This document shows positions 1-8,179 of a stretch of 64,000 nucleotides of DNA, in pieces. The stretch covers positions 496,001-560,000 of the forward strand of contig NZ_UQJH01000001.1 of NCBI RefSeq assembly GCF_900541275.1. Reading direction: 5' to 3'. The notes under the pieces are model-generated. The model ran no database searches. It saw only the letters and a list, made by a program, of their open reading frames with translations, and had not been told where the DNA came from. This DNA is from an uncultured Porphyromonas sp. Its GTDB lineage: Bacteria > Bacteroidota > Bacteroidia > Bacteroidales > Porphyromonadaceae. The position numbers were made by a program, and so were the translations under genes. Position 1 is the stretch's first letter. Each line of letters begins with the position of its first letter.

Positions 1-620
1 TCGCGTACCCGCTTCTTGTCCCGCTTGCGCCAGTACTTGATGAGCAGGTAGCCAAAAATCATCCCCCCAAGGTGGGCGAAGTGAGCGACGTTGTCTCCGG
101 TCTGTGACACACCGGCAAAGAGCTCCATAATGCCGTAGCCGATGACCATCCACTTAGCCTTGATCGGGATAGGGATAAACATAATGAAGAGAGGCGCATT
201 GGGATATAGCATCCCAAAAGCAAGGAGGATCCCAAAGATCGCTCCACTCGCCCCCACCGTGATCAGGTAGTCCCCATAGTACGCCAGCGCCTCAGGTGAC
301 ATCCCGATACCCCAGACAACCTCCTGCACCAATGCCGCACCCAAGCCACAGACAAAATAGTAGATCAGATACCTCTCCGCACCCCAGGTCCGCTCGATCA
401 CAGTGCCGAACATCCAGAGTGCAAACATATTGAAGAAGAAGTGGCTGAACCCACCATGCATAAACATATAGGAGACAAACTGATAGATCCTAAAGCTAGG
501 AGCCTGCCAGTAGTGCAGCCCTAGAAAGAAATTGAGATCTATACCCACCCTCTGACAGAGCCAGAGAGCGATCAGCATCACTCCATTGACGCATATCAGT
601 GACATCGTCACCGGTGGCAT
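1..620 (-). CDS. Rhomboid-family intramembrane serine protease (C-terminus cut by window edge)
   Basis: Polytopic membrane protease that cleaves substrates within the lipid bilayer. The visible 206 codons contain HGGFSHFFFNMF near residues 55-66 (rhomboid HxxxxHxxxN region), the catalytic serine in GASGAIFG (about Ser125) and the catalytic histidine in AHFAHLGG (about His183). The basic tail RKRDKKRVR comes just before the window ends, so only a short C-terminus is missing. I chose the ATG at 620 because it gives the MPPVT start common in Bacteroidetes rhomboids and has AGGAG 11 bases upstream; an in-frame ATG at 644 is the alternative. It lies downstream of nnr on the same strand. The family assignment is firm; the substrate is unknown. 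Confidence 0.9.
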   Translation of the reverse strand, partial: MPPVTMSLICVNGVMLIALWLCQRVGIDLNFFLGLHYWQAPSFRIYQFVSYMFMHGGFSHFFFNMFALWMFGTVIERTWGAERYLIYYFVCGLGAALVQEVVWGIGMSPEALAYYGDYLITVGASGAIFGILLAFGMLYPNAPLFIMFIPIPIKAKWMVIGYGIMELFAGVSQTGDNVAHFAHLGGMIFGYLLIKYWRKRDKKRVR

Positions 621-699
621 AAGAGCCGAGTCTCCTATTCGCATAAGTGGTAATCCGTTATTGCTTATTCTTATTCCTTACCTGATCCATCTCACCGGA

Positions 700-2247
700 T
701 CAGAGGGTCTTGTCCCAGGGCGTAGAGTAGTCCTGGAAGCCCTTATACACCATCGGGATACGGTCGATCACATCAGAGGCTGTAAGCGTCTCCTCAGACG
801 CCTCATTCCGATAGAGATCCGCTGCATAGCCATGGATAAAAACCGACTCCACACAAGCGTGCAGGGGCTTAATGCCCTTGCCGAGCAGCGCAAGCATGAT
901 CCCCGTAAGCACATCACCTGTGCCTGCCGTGGCGAGACCCGGATTGCCGGACGAATTGATGATCACACGTCCCCGCGGAGTACAAGTGGCGGTAAAGGCT
1001 CCCTTGAGGACAATATAGCATGCGTAGCGAGAGGCCATCTCGACCGCCTTCATCAGTCGCTCGTAGTCGGTCTCAGAGGGACCGAAGAGGCGATCAAACT
1101 CCCCTGCATGTGGAGTAAGTATCGATCCGGCAGTAAGTGCGCTAAGCTTTTCAGGGCACATAGATAGATGATAGAGTGCATCCGCATCGAGTATCATGGG
1201 GCGGGTACTGCTCTCGATGAGCTCCATAAGAGCGTGCCCGGTGGCCTCACTCCGCCCTAGGCCAGGCCCTACGGCTATGGCATCATAGAGCGAGAGATCC
1301 TCACTGGTGCCGGTGAAGCCCTCCGTAGAGTGATCCTCGGTGACCAGTGCCTCAGGTACAGCGAGGTGCATCATCGTATCCGCTCCGGCAGGGAGATGGA
1401 TGGTCAGGTGCCCGGTCCCGGCACGCATCGCAGCCCGAGCAGCGAGGATCGAGGCGCCCATCATCCCCTTGGATCCGGCGATGAGGAGCGTCCGCCCATA
1501 GTCGTACTTATTGGTGAAGCGCCTCCGAGAGCCGAAGGCACCCTCCATATCTCCGTCCTCAAGGAGGTAGTACTTCACATCGCTCGTGAGGGAGTTGTCA
1601 TCCAAGCCGATACTAAGGACCTTCCAGTCCCCCACGAGTGCCGCATTCTCTCTCAGGAAGAAGGCCAGCTTGGGAGAGTGAAAGGCGTAGGTCGCACTGG
1701 CATGGATGACAGCCTCAGGGTCATTGTCCCTATTATCCTCAGCACAGAGACCGGATGGCATATCGAGAGAGATGACAAAGGGGCGCTTCTTATTGATGAA
1801 TCGGCAGACATTGGCAAGGCTACCGGTAAAGCGACCACTCTGCTCCGTGCCGCAGATCCCGTCGATGACGATCGTCCTATGATCCATCTTGGGTGGGGCG
1901 AAATCCCGACTGACCTCACGCAAGACCAGTCCCGACTCCAGGGCTCTGGTCTTGGCCCAGGAGACCACCTCAGGCAGCACCCCCGAGCTACTGTCATTGA
2001 GCAAGGTGACATCGGTGGTGTGACCCAGCATATTGAGCGTGACAGCTGAGAGCAGCGCCACAGCTCCCGCCATACTCGGACCTGCAAAGACGATCAGGTG
2101 CTCCCTCGACCTCAGCTCTCTCTGTAGCTGGGTCATAAAAGCGTCAGCAAGCCTCTCCGCCAGCTGATGCTCATCCAGGGCGCCTACGCCCTCCATTGCA
2201 CTGGCCAGTAGTCGCTGAGTGGTCTGATCGTTGAGTATCTTAAGCAT
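700..2247 (-). CDS. nnr: Bifunctional NAD(P)H-hydrate epimerase / ADP-dependent NAD(P)H-hydrate dehydratase
   Basis: Repairs hydrated NADH and NADPH. The N-terminal YjeF_N domain (about residues 1-215) epimerises the R and S hydrates; the C-terminal ribokinase-fold domain (about 235-505) dehydrates the S form. Visible signatures are AGSKGMMGASILAARAAMRA (dehydratase nucleotide-binding region), LTPHAGEFDRLFG and the phosphate-binding GTGDVLTG near the C-terminus. The length of 515 aa fits the fused enzyme. The reading frame stays open 25 codons upstream of 2247, but that extension is unlike the family and MLKILNDQTTQRL is the expected start. A strong inverted repeat lies upstream at 2290-2330. 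Confidence 0.93.
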   Translation of the reverse strand: MLKILNDQTTQRLLASAMEGVGALDEHQLAERLADAFMTQLQRELRSREHLIVFAGPSMAGAVALLSAVTLNMLGHTTDVTLLNDSSSGVLPEVVSWAKTRALESGLVLREVSRDFAPPKMDHRTIVIDGICGTEQSGRFTGSLANVCRFINKKRPFVISLDMPSGLCAEDNRDNDPEAVIHASATYAFHSPKLAFFLRENAALVGDWKVLSIGLDDNSLTSDVKYYLLEDGDMEGAFGSRRRFTNKYDYGRTLLIAGSKGMMGASILAARAAMRAGTGHLTIHLPAGADTMMHLAVPEALVTEDHSTEGFTGTSEDLSLYDAIAVGPGLGRSEATGHALMELIESSTRPMILDADALYHLSMCPEKLSALTAGSILTPHAGEFDRLFGPSETDYERLMKAVEMASRYACYIVLKGAFTATCTPRGRVIINSSGNPGLATAGTGDVLTGIMLALLGKGIKPLHACVESVFIHGYAADLYRNEASEETLTASDVIDRIPMVYKGFQDYSTPWDKTL

Positions 2248-2289
2248 AGTCTGCTCAGTCCGGATAATGGGTGTGTGATATAACCTGAA

Positions 2290-2330
2290 GAGGAGCGGCG
2301 CACCCAGTGTCACCGGATACACCGCTCCTC
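2290..2330. other. Stem-loop upstream of nnr
   Basis: GAGGAGCGG at 2290-2298 is the exact inverted complement of CCGCTCCTC at 2322-2330, with a 23-base loop. On the plus strand a T-rich run (TATCTCTTTTTT) follows, but no plus-strand gene ends nearby. On the minus strand the hairpin lies between the 63-aa gene and nnr without a U tract. It could be an mRNA-stabilising or attenuating hairpin in the nnr leader; the role is unknown. Confidence 0.4.
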
Positions 2331-2420
2331 TATCTCTTTTTTCTTAGAAATATCGGTCCTCTATCATCTGTAGGGCAGAAATCCTCTGCTCTACGTCAAG
2401 AGGGAGAGGAGAGGGATGGC

Positions 2421-2612
2421 TCAGTTATGCAGACGCTCCTGCTCGGAGGCCTTCTTGTCCAGCACAATGTGGAGGACATAGCCCAGAAGGATGAGACCGA
2501 GACCTACGAATAGCCCAATATTAGCCTGTGCGCCACCGGTAATACCGATGAAGACCAGTACTCCGGCTCCGATGAGCATAACGAGGACGCCTAAGTATTT
2601 CAGGAAATTCAT
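2421..2612 (-). CDS. Small two-helix membrane protein, function unknown
   Basis: A 63-aa protein with two hydrophobic helices (about residues 5-25 and 31-51) joined by the short GGAQAN loop, ending in a charged tail (DKKASEQERLHN). Both termini are predicted on the same side of the membrane. Short proteins of this shape are common and uncharacterised in Bacteroidales. It has its own promoter (2647-2676). About 170 bases separate it from nnr, so co-transcription is possible but not shown. Confidence 0.7.
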   Translation of the reverse strand: MNFLKYLGVLVMLIGAGVLVFIGITGGAQANIGLFVGLGLILLGYVLHIVLDKKASEQERLHN

Positions 2613-2646
2613 GATTGATATCTATTTGGTTTTTATTGTTCTGTCA

Positions 2647-2676
2647 CAAATGTAGCAAAATAATTCGGGGTACAAA
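2647..2676 (-). promoter_or_regulatory. Bacteroidetes-type promoter for the 63-aa membrane protein
   Basis: On the minus strand, TTTG at 2676-2673, an 18-bp spacer and TACATTTG at 2654-2647 match the Bacteroidetes -33/-7 consensus (TTTG, about 19-21 bp, TAnnTTTG). The start codon is 35 bases downstream. Confidence 0.6.
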
Positions 2677-2714
2677 GTGCGTACACAACCCTACTTCACC
2701 ACATATGTATCGAG

Positions 2715-2788
2715 TGACCCGGATGGGATTCAAACCCATGACCTTCAGATCCGGAATCTGACACTCTATTCAGCTGAGCTACCGGGCC
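2715..2788 (-). tRNA. tRNA-Arg (anticodon CCG)
   Basis: Full cloverleaf of 74 nt without encoded CCA. The acceptor stem GGCCCGG pairs with CCGGGTC (one G-T); the anticodon stem TCAGA/TCTGA encloses TTCCGGA, giving anticodon CCG (reads CGG). The T stem is ATGGG/CCCAT. Position 19 is A and position 56 is T in place of the usual G19 and C56, a matching change at the D-loop/T-loop contact. A TACCTTTG -7 box lies at 2814-2807. Confidence 0.95.
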
Positions 2789-2806
2789 CAATCCCCCTCT
2801 ACGTTG

Positions 2807-2814
2807 CAAAGGTA
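2807..2814 (-). promoter_or_regulatory. -7 element of the tRNA-Arg promoter
   Basis: Minus-strand TACCTTTG, 18 bases upstream of the tRNA 5' end. The nearest TTG on the -33 side (2841-2839) is 24 bp away, longer than usual, so only the -7 box is well supported. Confidence 0.5.
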
Positions 2815-2972
2815 GACAATTCTCTCGATATATCGAGGCAATTCATCCCCCAATGCAGGGCAATCGCCATCGAGACAACCCTCACTTACCCTCTGTATCA
2901 CAGTCTCCCTTCAGGAGTCCTGAAGATGCCTCCATAGGACTATGGGTCCCAGTCATATAAAGGGAGCCTTTT

Positions 2973-3054
2973 CTTTTACCGATATTAGGAATTTCTAATA
3001 CCGATATTAGGCGAGACTAATACCGATATTAGATTTCTCTAATATCGGTATTAG
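2973..3054. repeat. Array A of the 22-bp-period CTAATACCGATATTAG repeat (4 units)
   Basis: Units at 2973-2988 (CTTTTACCGATATTAG), 2995-3010, 3017-3032 (both CTAATACCGATATTAG) and 3039-3054 (CTAATATCGGTATTAG, the reverse complement). Start-to-start distance is always 22 bp, with unrelated 6-bp spacers. It begins 20 bp past the cysS stop codon and lies between cysS and tRNA-Arg. I see no gene in the rest of 2789-3074. Confidence 0.95.
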
Positions 3055-3074
3055 TGAGAGGGGCATAAAACTTA

Positions 3075-4574
3075 TCAGATCGACCACTCGGCACCATCCT
3101 TGGTGTCCTTGACGACAAAGCCAAGTGCCGTCAGGCGATCTCTGATCTCATCGGAGACAGTCCAGTCCTTCCGATCCTTAGCCTGCTGACGTAGGTCAAG
3201 GAGGAGATCCATCGCGCCGTCAAAGGCCTCCTGATGCTGAGAGGACAGACCTGCATTCGCCACACGCATACCCAGCACTCCATAGAGGAACGTATCGAAG
3301 AGCTGACGTAAGTCGCTGATCTGCTCCTCCGTGAGCGGCTGATCACCATTCTTGGCGGTATTGATCACACGAGCTGCATCAAAGAGCTCCGCAACCACCT
3401 GCGGGGTATTGAGATCGTCATTGAGGTGCTCATAGGAGGCGTGGATAAAGTCCCTCACCTCAGTGGTCTGAGTGGCGGATGGCTTCAGAGTATCCAGCGC
3501 CTTGTAAGCCTCGTGGAGCCGGGTCAGTCCCTTCTCAGCAGCCTGCAGCGCCTGATTGCTGAAGTCGAGCTGACTGCGGTAGTGAGCCATAAGGACAAAG
3601 AAGCGAACCGTCATCGGATCATACGCCTGATCGAGGAGCTTGTGCTTGCCGCTAAAGACCTCATCGAGCGTGATGAAGTTCCCGAGGCTCTTACCCATCT
3701 TTTGCCCATTGATGGTGATGAGGTTGTTGTGAAGCCAGTAGTGGACCATCGGATGACCCATCGCGGCGACCGCCTGAGCTATCTCACACTCATGGTGGGG
3801 GAAGACCAAGTCTAGCCCGCCTCCGTGGATGTCAAATTGATCCCCCAGGTACTTCCGTCCCATAGCGGTGCACTCGCAGTGCCATCCGGGGAAGCCGATG
3901 CCCCAGGGACTCTTCCACTTCATGATATGCTCCGGAGAAGCCTCCTTCCAGAGGGCAAAGTCAAGCGGATTGCGCTTCTCTTCCTGACCGGCAAGCTGCC
4001 TCGTATTCGCCCGCATATCCTCTACGTTGCGACCTGAGAGGCGACCATAATTGTACTTCTTATCGTACTTCTCGACGTCGAAGTAGACCGATCCGCCCGA
4101 GACATAGGCAAAGCCATTATCCAAGATCTCCTGTGTCAGCTCGATCTGCTCCTGGATGTGGGCACTCGCCATCGGCTCAATGGATGGAGGGAGGACGTTG
4201 AGCGCCTCCATATTGTGATGATAGGCAGTCAAGTAGTGCTGCACCACCTCCATGGGCTCGATCTGCTCCAGCCGCGCCTTCTTCGCAATCTTGTCCTCGC
4301 CGTCATCGGAGTCGTGCTCGAGGTGGCCGACGTCGGTGATGTTGCGTACATAGCGGACCTTATAGTCCAGGTGTGACAGGTACCTAAATAGGATGTCAAA
4401 AGTGACGGCAGGACGAGCATGGCCCAGGTGTGCGTCACCATAGACCGTAGGGCCGCAGACGTACATACCGACATGCGGTGACTGGATCGGCTTGAAGTCC
4501 TCCAGCTTACGGTCCTCGGTGTTGTAAAACTTTAGTCCTTCCCTTATCTCTTCTTTATTTATCTCCATATCCAT
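3075..4574 (-). CDS. cysS: Cysteinyl-tRNA synthetase
   Basis: Class I aminoacyl-tRNA synthetase charging tRNA-Cys. It has the zinc and active-site cysteine in YVCGPTVYGDAHLGHARPA (Cys40, HLGH at 49-52 as the HIGH motif), the zinc ligands in GWHCECTAMG, and KMGKSLGN as the KMSKS loop. The length of 499 aa is typical. MDMEINKEEI is the start and the reading frame does not extend plausibly upstream. It is the last gene of a probable minus-strand operon running from pdxJ; the DJ-1 gene ends 11 bp upstream. Repeat array A follows its stop. Confidence 0.97.
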   Translation of the reverse strand: MDMEINKEEIREGLKFYNTEDRKLEDFKPIQSPHVGMYVCGPTVYGDAHLGHARPAVTFDILFRYLSHLDYKVRYVRNITDVGHLEHDSDDGEDKIAKKARLEQIEPMEVVQHYLTAYHHNMEALNVLPPSIEPMASAHIQEQIELTQEILDNGFAYVSGGSVYFDVEKYDKKYNYGRLSGRNVEDMRANTRQLAGQEEKRNPLDFALWKEASPEHIMKWKSPWGIGFPGWHCECTAMGRKYLGDQFDIHGGGLDLVFPHHECEIAQAVAAMGHPMVHYWLHNNLITINGQKMGKSLGNFITLDEVFSGKHKLLDQAYDPMTVRFFVLMAHYRSQLDFSNQALQAAEKGLTRLHEAYKALDTLKPSATQTTEVRDFIHASYEHLNDDLNTPQVVAELFDAARVINTAKNGDQPLTEEQISDLRQLFDTFLYGVLGMRVANAGLSSQHQEAFDGAMDLLLDLRQQAKDRKDWTVSDEIRDRLTALGFVVKDTKDGAEWSI

Positions 4575-4585
4575 TTCTCATGCAT

Positions 4586-5161
4586 TTATATATCAAGAGG
4601 CTCCACCTGCTCATCCAGGAGCAGACCTCTTGCCACCTCAGCGGCCTTGTCTCGTCCCTCGAGCTGTGACAAGATCGCCACCCCGTAGGCGAAGCAGTAG
4701 CGGGGACCTCTCGCAGTGATGATCTGTCCGTCCACCACAGCCTCGGTCTCTATGACCTCTGCTCCCTCGAGGTACTTCTCCCACCCGGGGTACGCCGTGG
4801 CTCGCTTACCACGGAGGAGTCCCATACGCCCGAGGACTGATGGAGCGGCACACATGGCACCGACCAATCGACCATCTCTCAGCTGAGAGGTGATCAGGTC
4901 CCTCACCTTGTCGCTCTGGTAGAGATTTTCTGTGCCGGTAGCTCCACCAGGTAGAGCGATGGCATCAGCGGGCTGCCTCCGGATCTCATCGATGGTATGG
5001 TCGGCAGTAAAGTGGAGCCCGTGGGCGCCCTCTACAGAGGTCGTATCGTTGATCGAGACGAAGGTCGCCTCCACGCCTCCCCGACGGAGAGCATCCCAGG
5101 CACCCATTGCCTCAGTCTCCTCAAATCCATCTGCCAGGATAATATAAGCTGTCTTTGACAT
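4586..5161 (-). CDS. DJ-1/PfpI family protein (YajL/ThiJ-like)
   Basis: A 191-aa single-domain protein of the DJ-1 superfamily. The conserved acid lies in DGFEETEA (Glu14/15), the oxyanion region in ALPGGATG, and the reactive nucleophile-elbow cysteine in GAMCAAPSVLG (Cys104). Family members act as redox-sensitive chaperones, glyoxalases or deglycases; which applies cannot be read from sequence. It lies 20 bp downstream of the tonB-like gene and 11 bp upstream of cysS on the same strand, so it is probably co-transcribed with both. Confidence 0.9.
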   Translation of the reverse strand: MSKTAYIILADGFEETEAMGAWDALRRGGVEATFVSINDTTSVEGAHGLHFTADHTIDEIRRQPADAIALPGGATGTENLYQSDKVRDLITSQLRDGRLVGAMCAAPSVLGRMGLLRGKRATAYPGWEKYLEGAEVIETEAVVDGQIITARGPRYCFAYGVAILSQLEGRDKAAEVARGLLLDEQVEPLDI

Positions 5162-5181
5162 ATTTTCTTGATCTAAAGAGC

Positions 5182-6021
5182 TCAGTTGAGCTCGTACTTG
5201 TAGGTTATCTTTCCTCTCTGATTATTCACCTGATCGGCGCGACTGAAGCGAGTGGCCTTGGCGGCCTTGATCGCACTCTGTTGCATAGAGTAGTCGCCTA
5301 TGGTAGTCCCCGGAGCGATCGTGGCGGCGATGACGTTTCCACTACTATTGACGGTAATGGCGACGACGATACGGCCCTCCACATTCTTTGTAAAGTCGGG
5401 TCTCTTGAGTCCGCCCACAATATCACGCCCGGCGAGAGACCAGCCACCGAAGCCTGCCACTCCGGAGCCTGCACCTCCACCGGTCACATTACCGGAGGGA
5501 GAGCCCTGGTGCCCTGTCGTCGAGCCCGACGGGGTAGTCCCCGATCCGGATGCATTCTGAGCATTTCCCAGAGCACCTGCCACCTTACCGGCAATTTCAG
5601 CTCTACGCTTAGCCTCAGCAGCCTCGCGCTTCTTCTGCTCCTCCCGCAGACGCTCTTGGCGCTGCCTCTCCAGCTCCGCGCGGGTGTCCTTTTTCTTCTC
5701 CGGCTCCTTCTTAGGCTCCTGTGGCTTGACCTGCTTCACCTCCGGAGCCTCCGGCAGGTCCTGCGTCAGCAGGTCCTCATCGGGCGGTGTGGGTGTCGGC
5801 TCCACGGGGTCCACCTCCTCAGGTGGGATGATCTCGTGCGGATCATAGGTCCCCTCAGCCTCTGCCATATTCCCTATGGAGACCAGTATCCCGGCTGGTA
5901 GATCCGGGACCTTCATCGGAGGCATGAGGATGACGAAGAGCAGCCCCACAGCGAGGATATGCACCCCTACCGCTATGGCTGCCGAGATCCATTGCCTACT
6001 ATTTCTCTTATCTTCCTCCAC
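5182..6021 (-). CDS. TonB-family energy transducer
   Basis: Links the inner-membrane proton-driven motor to outer-membrane receptors. In order: a short cytoplasmic N-terminus, one transmembrane helix (about residues 12-35, ISAAIAVGVHILAVGLLFVI), a Pro/Glu-rich and then Lys/Glu/Arg-rich coiled spacer (about 60-145), a Gly/Ser-rich stretch, and a C-terminal TonB-like domain starting at EGRIVVAITVNSSGNV. It sits directly after exbB and exbD on the same strand, the expected partner order. I cannot tell whether the machine powers receptors (TonB) or envelope integrity (TolA), so I give no symbol. Confidence 0.88.
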   Translation of the reverse strand: MEEDKRNSRQWISAAIAVGVHILAVGLLFVILMPPMKVPDLPAGILVSIGNMAEAEGTYDPHEIIPPEEVDPVEPTPTPPDEDLLTQDLPEAPEVKQVKPQEPKKEPEKKKDTRAELERQRQERLREEQKKREAAEAKRRAEIAGKVAGALGNAQNASGSGTTPSGSTTGHQGSPSGNVTGGGAGSGVAGFGGWSLAGRDIVGGLKRPDFTKNVEGRIVVAITVNSSGNVIAATIAPGTTIGDYSMQQSAIKAAKATRFSRADQVNNQRGKITYKYELN

Positions 6022-6042
6022 TGTACTATGCTTGAGCCATGA

Positions 6043-6456
6043 TTACTCCTTGAGCGGGCGGGTGGCGAGGACCATCTGATAGCGATTCTCCACCGCAATA
6101 TTCAGCACCTTCACCACCTCTCCATACGGCACACCCTCATCCGCATAGAGGGCGACGAACATATCAGGATTCTGATCCAGAGTTTCCTGCAGGAAGGGGT
6201 CAATCTCCTCAAAAGTCACCTGCCGATCCTCGCCATTACCGACACCGACGAAGTACTCCCCCTCAGGGGTGATGGTGACACGAGTGACGGGGCGTGCATT
6301 GGTCTGCTGAGAACTCTTAGGCAGCAGGACCCTCAGGGCACTCGGCACCACGAGGGTACTCGAGACCATGAAGAAGATCAGGAGCAGGAAGATGACGTCG
6401 GTCATCGACGCCATACTAAAGTCTCCTATAGCCTTAGATCTACGCTTCAGCTTCAT
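6043..6456 (-). CDS. exbD: ExbD/TolR-family biopolymer transporter
   Basis: A 137-aa inner-membrane component of the TonB/Tol motor. One N-terminal transmembrane helix (about 19-40) carries the essential aspartate in SMTDVIFLLLIFFMV, followed by a periplasmic domain with YADEGVPYGEVVKVLNIA typical of ExbD/TolR. Its ATG overlaps the exbB stop as TGATG, indicating translational coupling. The tonB-like gene follows 21 bp downstream. Confidence 0.94.
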   Translation of the reverse strand: MKLKRRSKAIGDFSMASMTDVIFLLLIFFMVSSTLVVPSALRVLLPKSSQQTNARPVTRVTITPEGEYFVGVGNGEDRQVTFEEIDPFLQETLDQNPDMFVALYADEGVPYGEVVKVLNIAVENRYQMVLATRPLKE

Positions 6457-7181
6457 CAGTGTATCCCTCCCTTTCGTGCAGTCGTGATGGTAGGCTCATT
6501 GAGCAGATCCATAAAGTCCAGAGCCTCCGACTCAGACTTTGAGACAATCTTATCCACCCGCGTCGTGAGGTAATTGTAGGCAAAGAGGGCGAGGATACCG
6601 ACGATCAGACCACCGACCGTCGTCACCAGCGCCTCATAGATACCGGAGGAGAGCAGTGAGACATCGACATTGGCCCCCGCCTGTGCCATATTGTAGAAGG
6701 CACGGATCATACCGGTCACCGTACCGAGGAAGCCGATCATCGGCGCACCGGAGGCAACGGTAGCGAGAAGAGGAAGTGACTTCTCCAAGCGCTGCACCTC
6801 GAGGTTACCCACATTCTCTATCGCTGCCATGATCTCCTCTGTCGGACGTCCCAAGCGGTCGATCCCCTTGGAGATCATCCTCGCACCAGGGGTGTGCTCA
6901 GCCTCGCACAGATCCTTGGCAGACTCCAGCTTGCCCTCTCGGATGTAGTCCCGAGTCTTCTCGATGAAGGAGGGATTGCTCTTACCGGCTTTGTTGTAAA
7001 AGAGCACCCGCTCCACAAATATGTAGCAAGCGATGATCGAGAGGAGCAAAAGGACGATCATGATCCAGCCTCCCTTGACAGCCAGGTCCCATAGATTCAT
7101 CGTCTCCGTATCGGTGACGGCAGAGCCGGCCACCTGAGAGAGCTGAGGCAGAGTGTCTGCCGCTATTTGAAGGAAATTCAT
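6456..7181 (-). CDS. exbB: ExbB/TolQ/MotA-family proton channel protein
   Basis: Forms the pentameric channel around the ExbD helices in the inner membrane. The 241-aa protein has an N-terminal periplasmic stretch, a first transmembrane helix (about 35-58, GGWIMIVLLLLSIIACYIFV), a cytoplasmic loop with EKSLPLLATVASGAPMIGFL, and two more helices including GTVTGMIRAF and VTTVGGLIVGILALFAYNYL, the conserved ExbB/TolQ signatures. It is first of the exbB-exbD-tonB set, 58 bp downstream of pdxJ. Confidence 0.95.
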   Translation of the reverse strand: MNFLQIAADTLPQLSQVAGSAVTDTETMNLWDLAVKGGWIMIVLLLLSIIACYIFVERVLFYNKAGKSNPSFIEKTRDYIREGKLESAKDLCEAEHTPGARMISKGIDRLGRPTEEIMAAIENVGNLEVQRLEKSLPLLATVASGAPMIGFLGTVTGMIRAFYNMAQAGANVDVSLLSSGIYEALVTTVGGLIVGILALFAYNYLTTRVDKIVSKSESEALDFMDLLNEPTITTARKGGIH

Positions 7182-7239
7182 CTGATGTTATTCTGATATG
7201 ATTATTGTACAATACTACACCCTCCCCCATCTAATAATC

Positions 7240-7956
7240 TCACTTACTGAGGATCTCGAGATACTTGCGGACCACAGACTCAAATCCCTCATACAGGGCT
7301 TCGCAGATCACGGCGTGACCGATAGAGACCTCATCCAGCTCCGGGATGTGCCTATGGAGGAGTGCCAGATTGTCGAGACTAAGGTCGTGACCGGCATTGA
7401 CTCCGAGCCCCAGCTCCTTGGCACGCCTGGCACAGGCCACAAAGGGCTGGACAGCCTCCTCAGGGTGCGTCGGATACAGGTCAGCATAGGGCTTCGTATA
7501 CATCTCCACTCGATCAGCCCCTACGCTCCGAGCAGCGACGAGATTCTCCAAGTCAGTGTCCACAAAGATTGAGGCGCGGATTCCAGCCCGGTGGAGTCGG
7601 TCGATGATCTTCTCCAGCTGGTCATAGTGCGTCTCCACATCCCATCCGGCACTGCTCGTCAGTGCATCCGGTGCATCCGGTACTAGGGTGACCTGATCGG
7701 GACCCACCTGGGTGACTAACGTAAGGAAGTCCTCCGAGGGATAGCCCTCTATATTGTACTCCGTATCTACCACCTGCCTCAGCGCCGGGACATCAGCATA
7801 CTTAATGTGACGCTCGTCGGGCCTGGGATGGACGGTGATCCCCTGCGCCCCCATCCGCTGGAGGTCCTTAGCCACCTGGATAATGTCAGGACGATTCTCC
7901 CCCCGGGCATTCCTGAGAGTGGCTACTTTATTGATATTGACACTAAATAGAGTCAT
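7240..7956 (-). CDS. pdxJ: Pyridoxine 5'-phosphate synthase
   Basis: Condenses 1-deoxy-xylulose 5-phosphate with 3-amino-2-oxopropyl phosphate to pyridoxine 5'-phosphate, the last ring-forming step of DXP-dependent vitamin B6 synthesis. The TIM-barrel protein of 238 aa starts MTLFSVNINKVATLRNARG and contains HPRPDERHI, YNIEGYPSEDF and AGHDLSLDN. It fits functionally with dxs (45.3 kb) and pdxH (50.2 kb) in this window. It is the first gene of a probable operon with exbB-exbD-tonB, with a -7 box upstream at 7991-7984. Confidence 0.97.
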   Translation of the reverse strand: MTLFSVNINKVATLRNARGENRPDIIQVAKDLQRMGAQGITVHPRPDERHIKYADVPALRQVVDTEYNIEGYPSEDFLTLVTQVGPDQVTLVPDAPDALTSSAGWDVETHYDQLEKIIDRLHRAGIRASIFVDTDLENLVAARSVGADRVEMYTKPYADLYPTHPEEAVQPFVACARRAKELGLGVNAGHDLSLDNLALLHRHIPELDEVSIGHAVICEALYEGFESVVRKYLEILSK

Positions 7957-7983
7957 GGCTACAGTATATGATTACGATAGATA

Positions 7984-7991
7984 CAAAGGTA
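7984..7991 (-). promoter_or_regulatory. -7 element upstream of pdxJ
   Basis: Minus-strand TACCTTTG, 27 bases upstream of the pdxJ ATG. No good TTTG at the matching -33 distance, so only half the promoter is supported. Confidence 0.45.
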
Positions 7992-8108
7992 ACACTTTTC
8001 CAAGTGAAGACCTTTCCCTAAAACGAACTGTGACAAAAAGAGCCACCATTTCCACCGAGATGGTACCATCTACACCCAGATATTGTACGCTTCTGAGCCG
8101 ATAGGCAC

Positions 8109-8150
8109 GAAAAAAAAGAGCAACACCGTAGAGTTTACGATGTTGCTCTT
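8109..8150 (-). terminator. Rho-independent terminator of the thrS-infC-rpmI-rplT operon
   Basis: On the minus strand AAGAGCAACA (8150-8141) pairs perfectly with TGTTGCTCTT (8125-8116), followed by a run of T. It lies 30 bp past the rplT stop. Confidence 0.9.
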
Positions 8151-8179
8151 AGCTGAGTCTTGTATTTAGGACCGCTGTA

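Noticed and set aside
2973..3054. CRISPR array
   Set aside because: Repeats of 16 bp with 6-bp spacers in mixed orientation, only 3-4 units per locus, and no cas genes.
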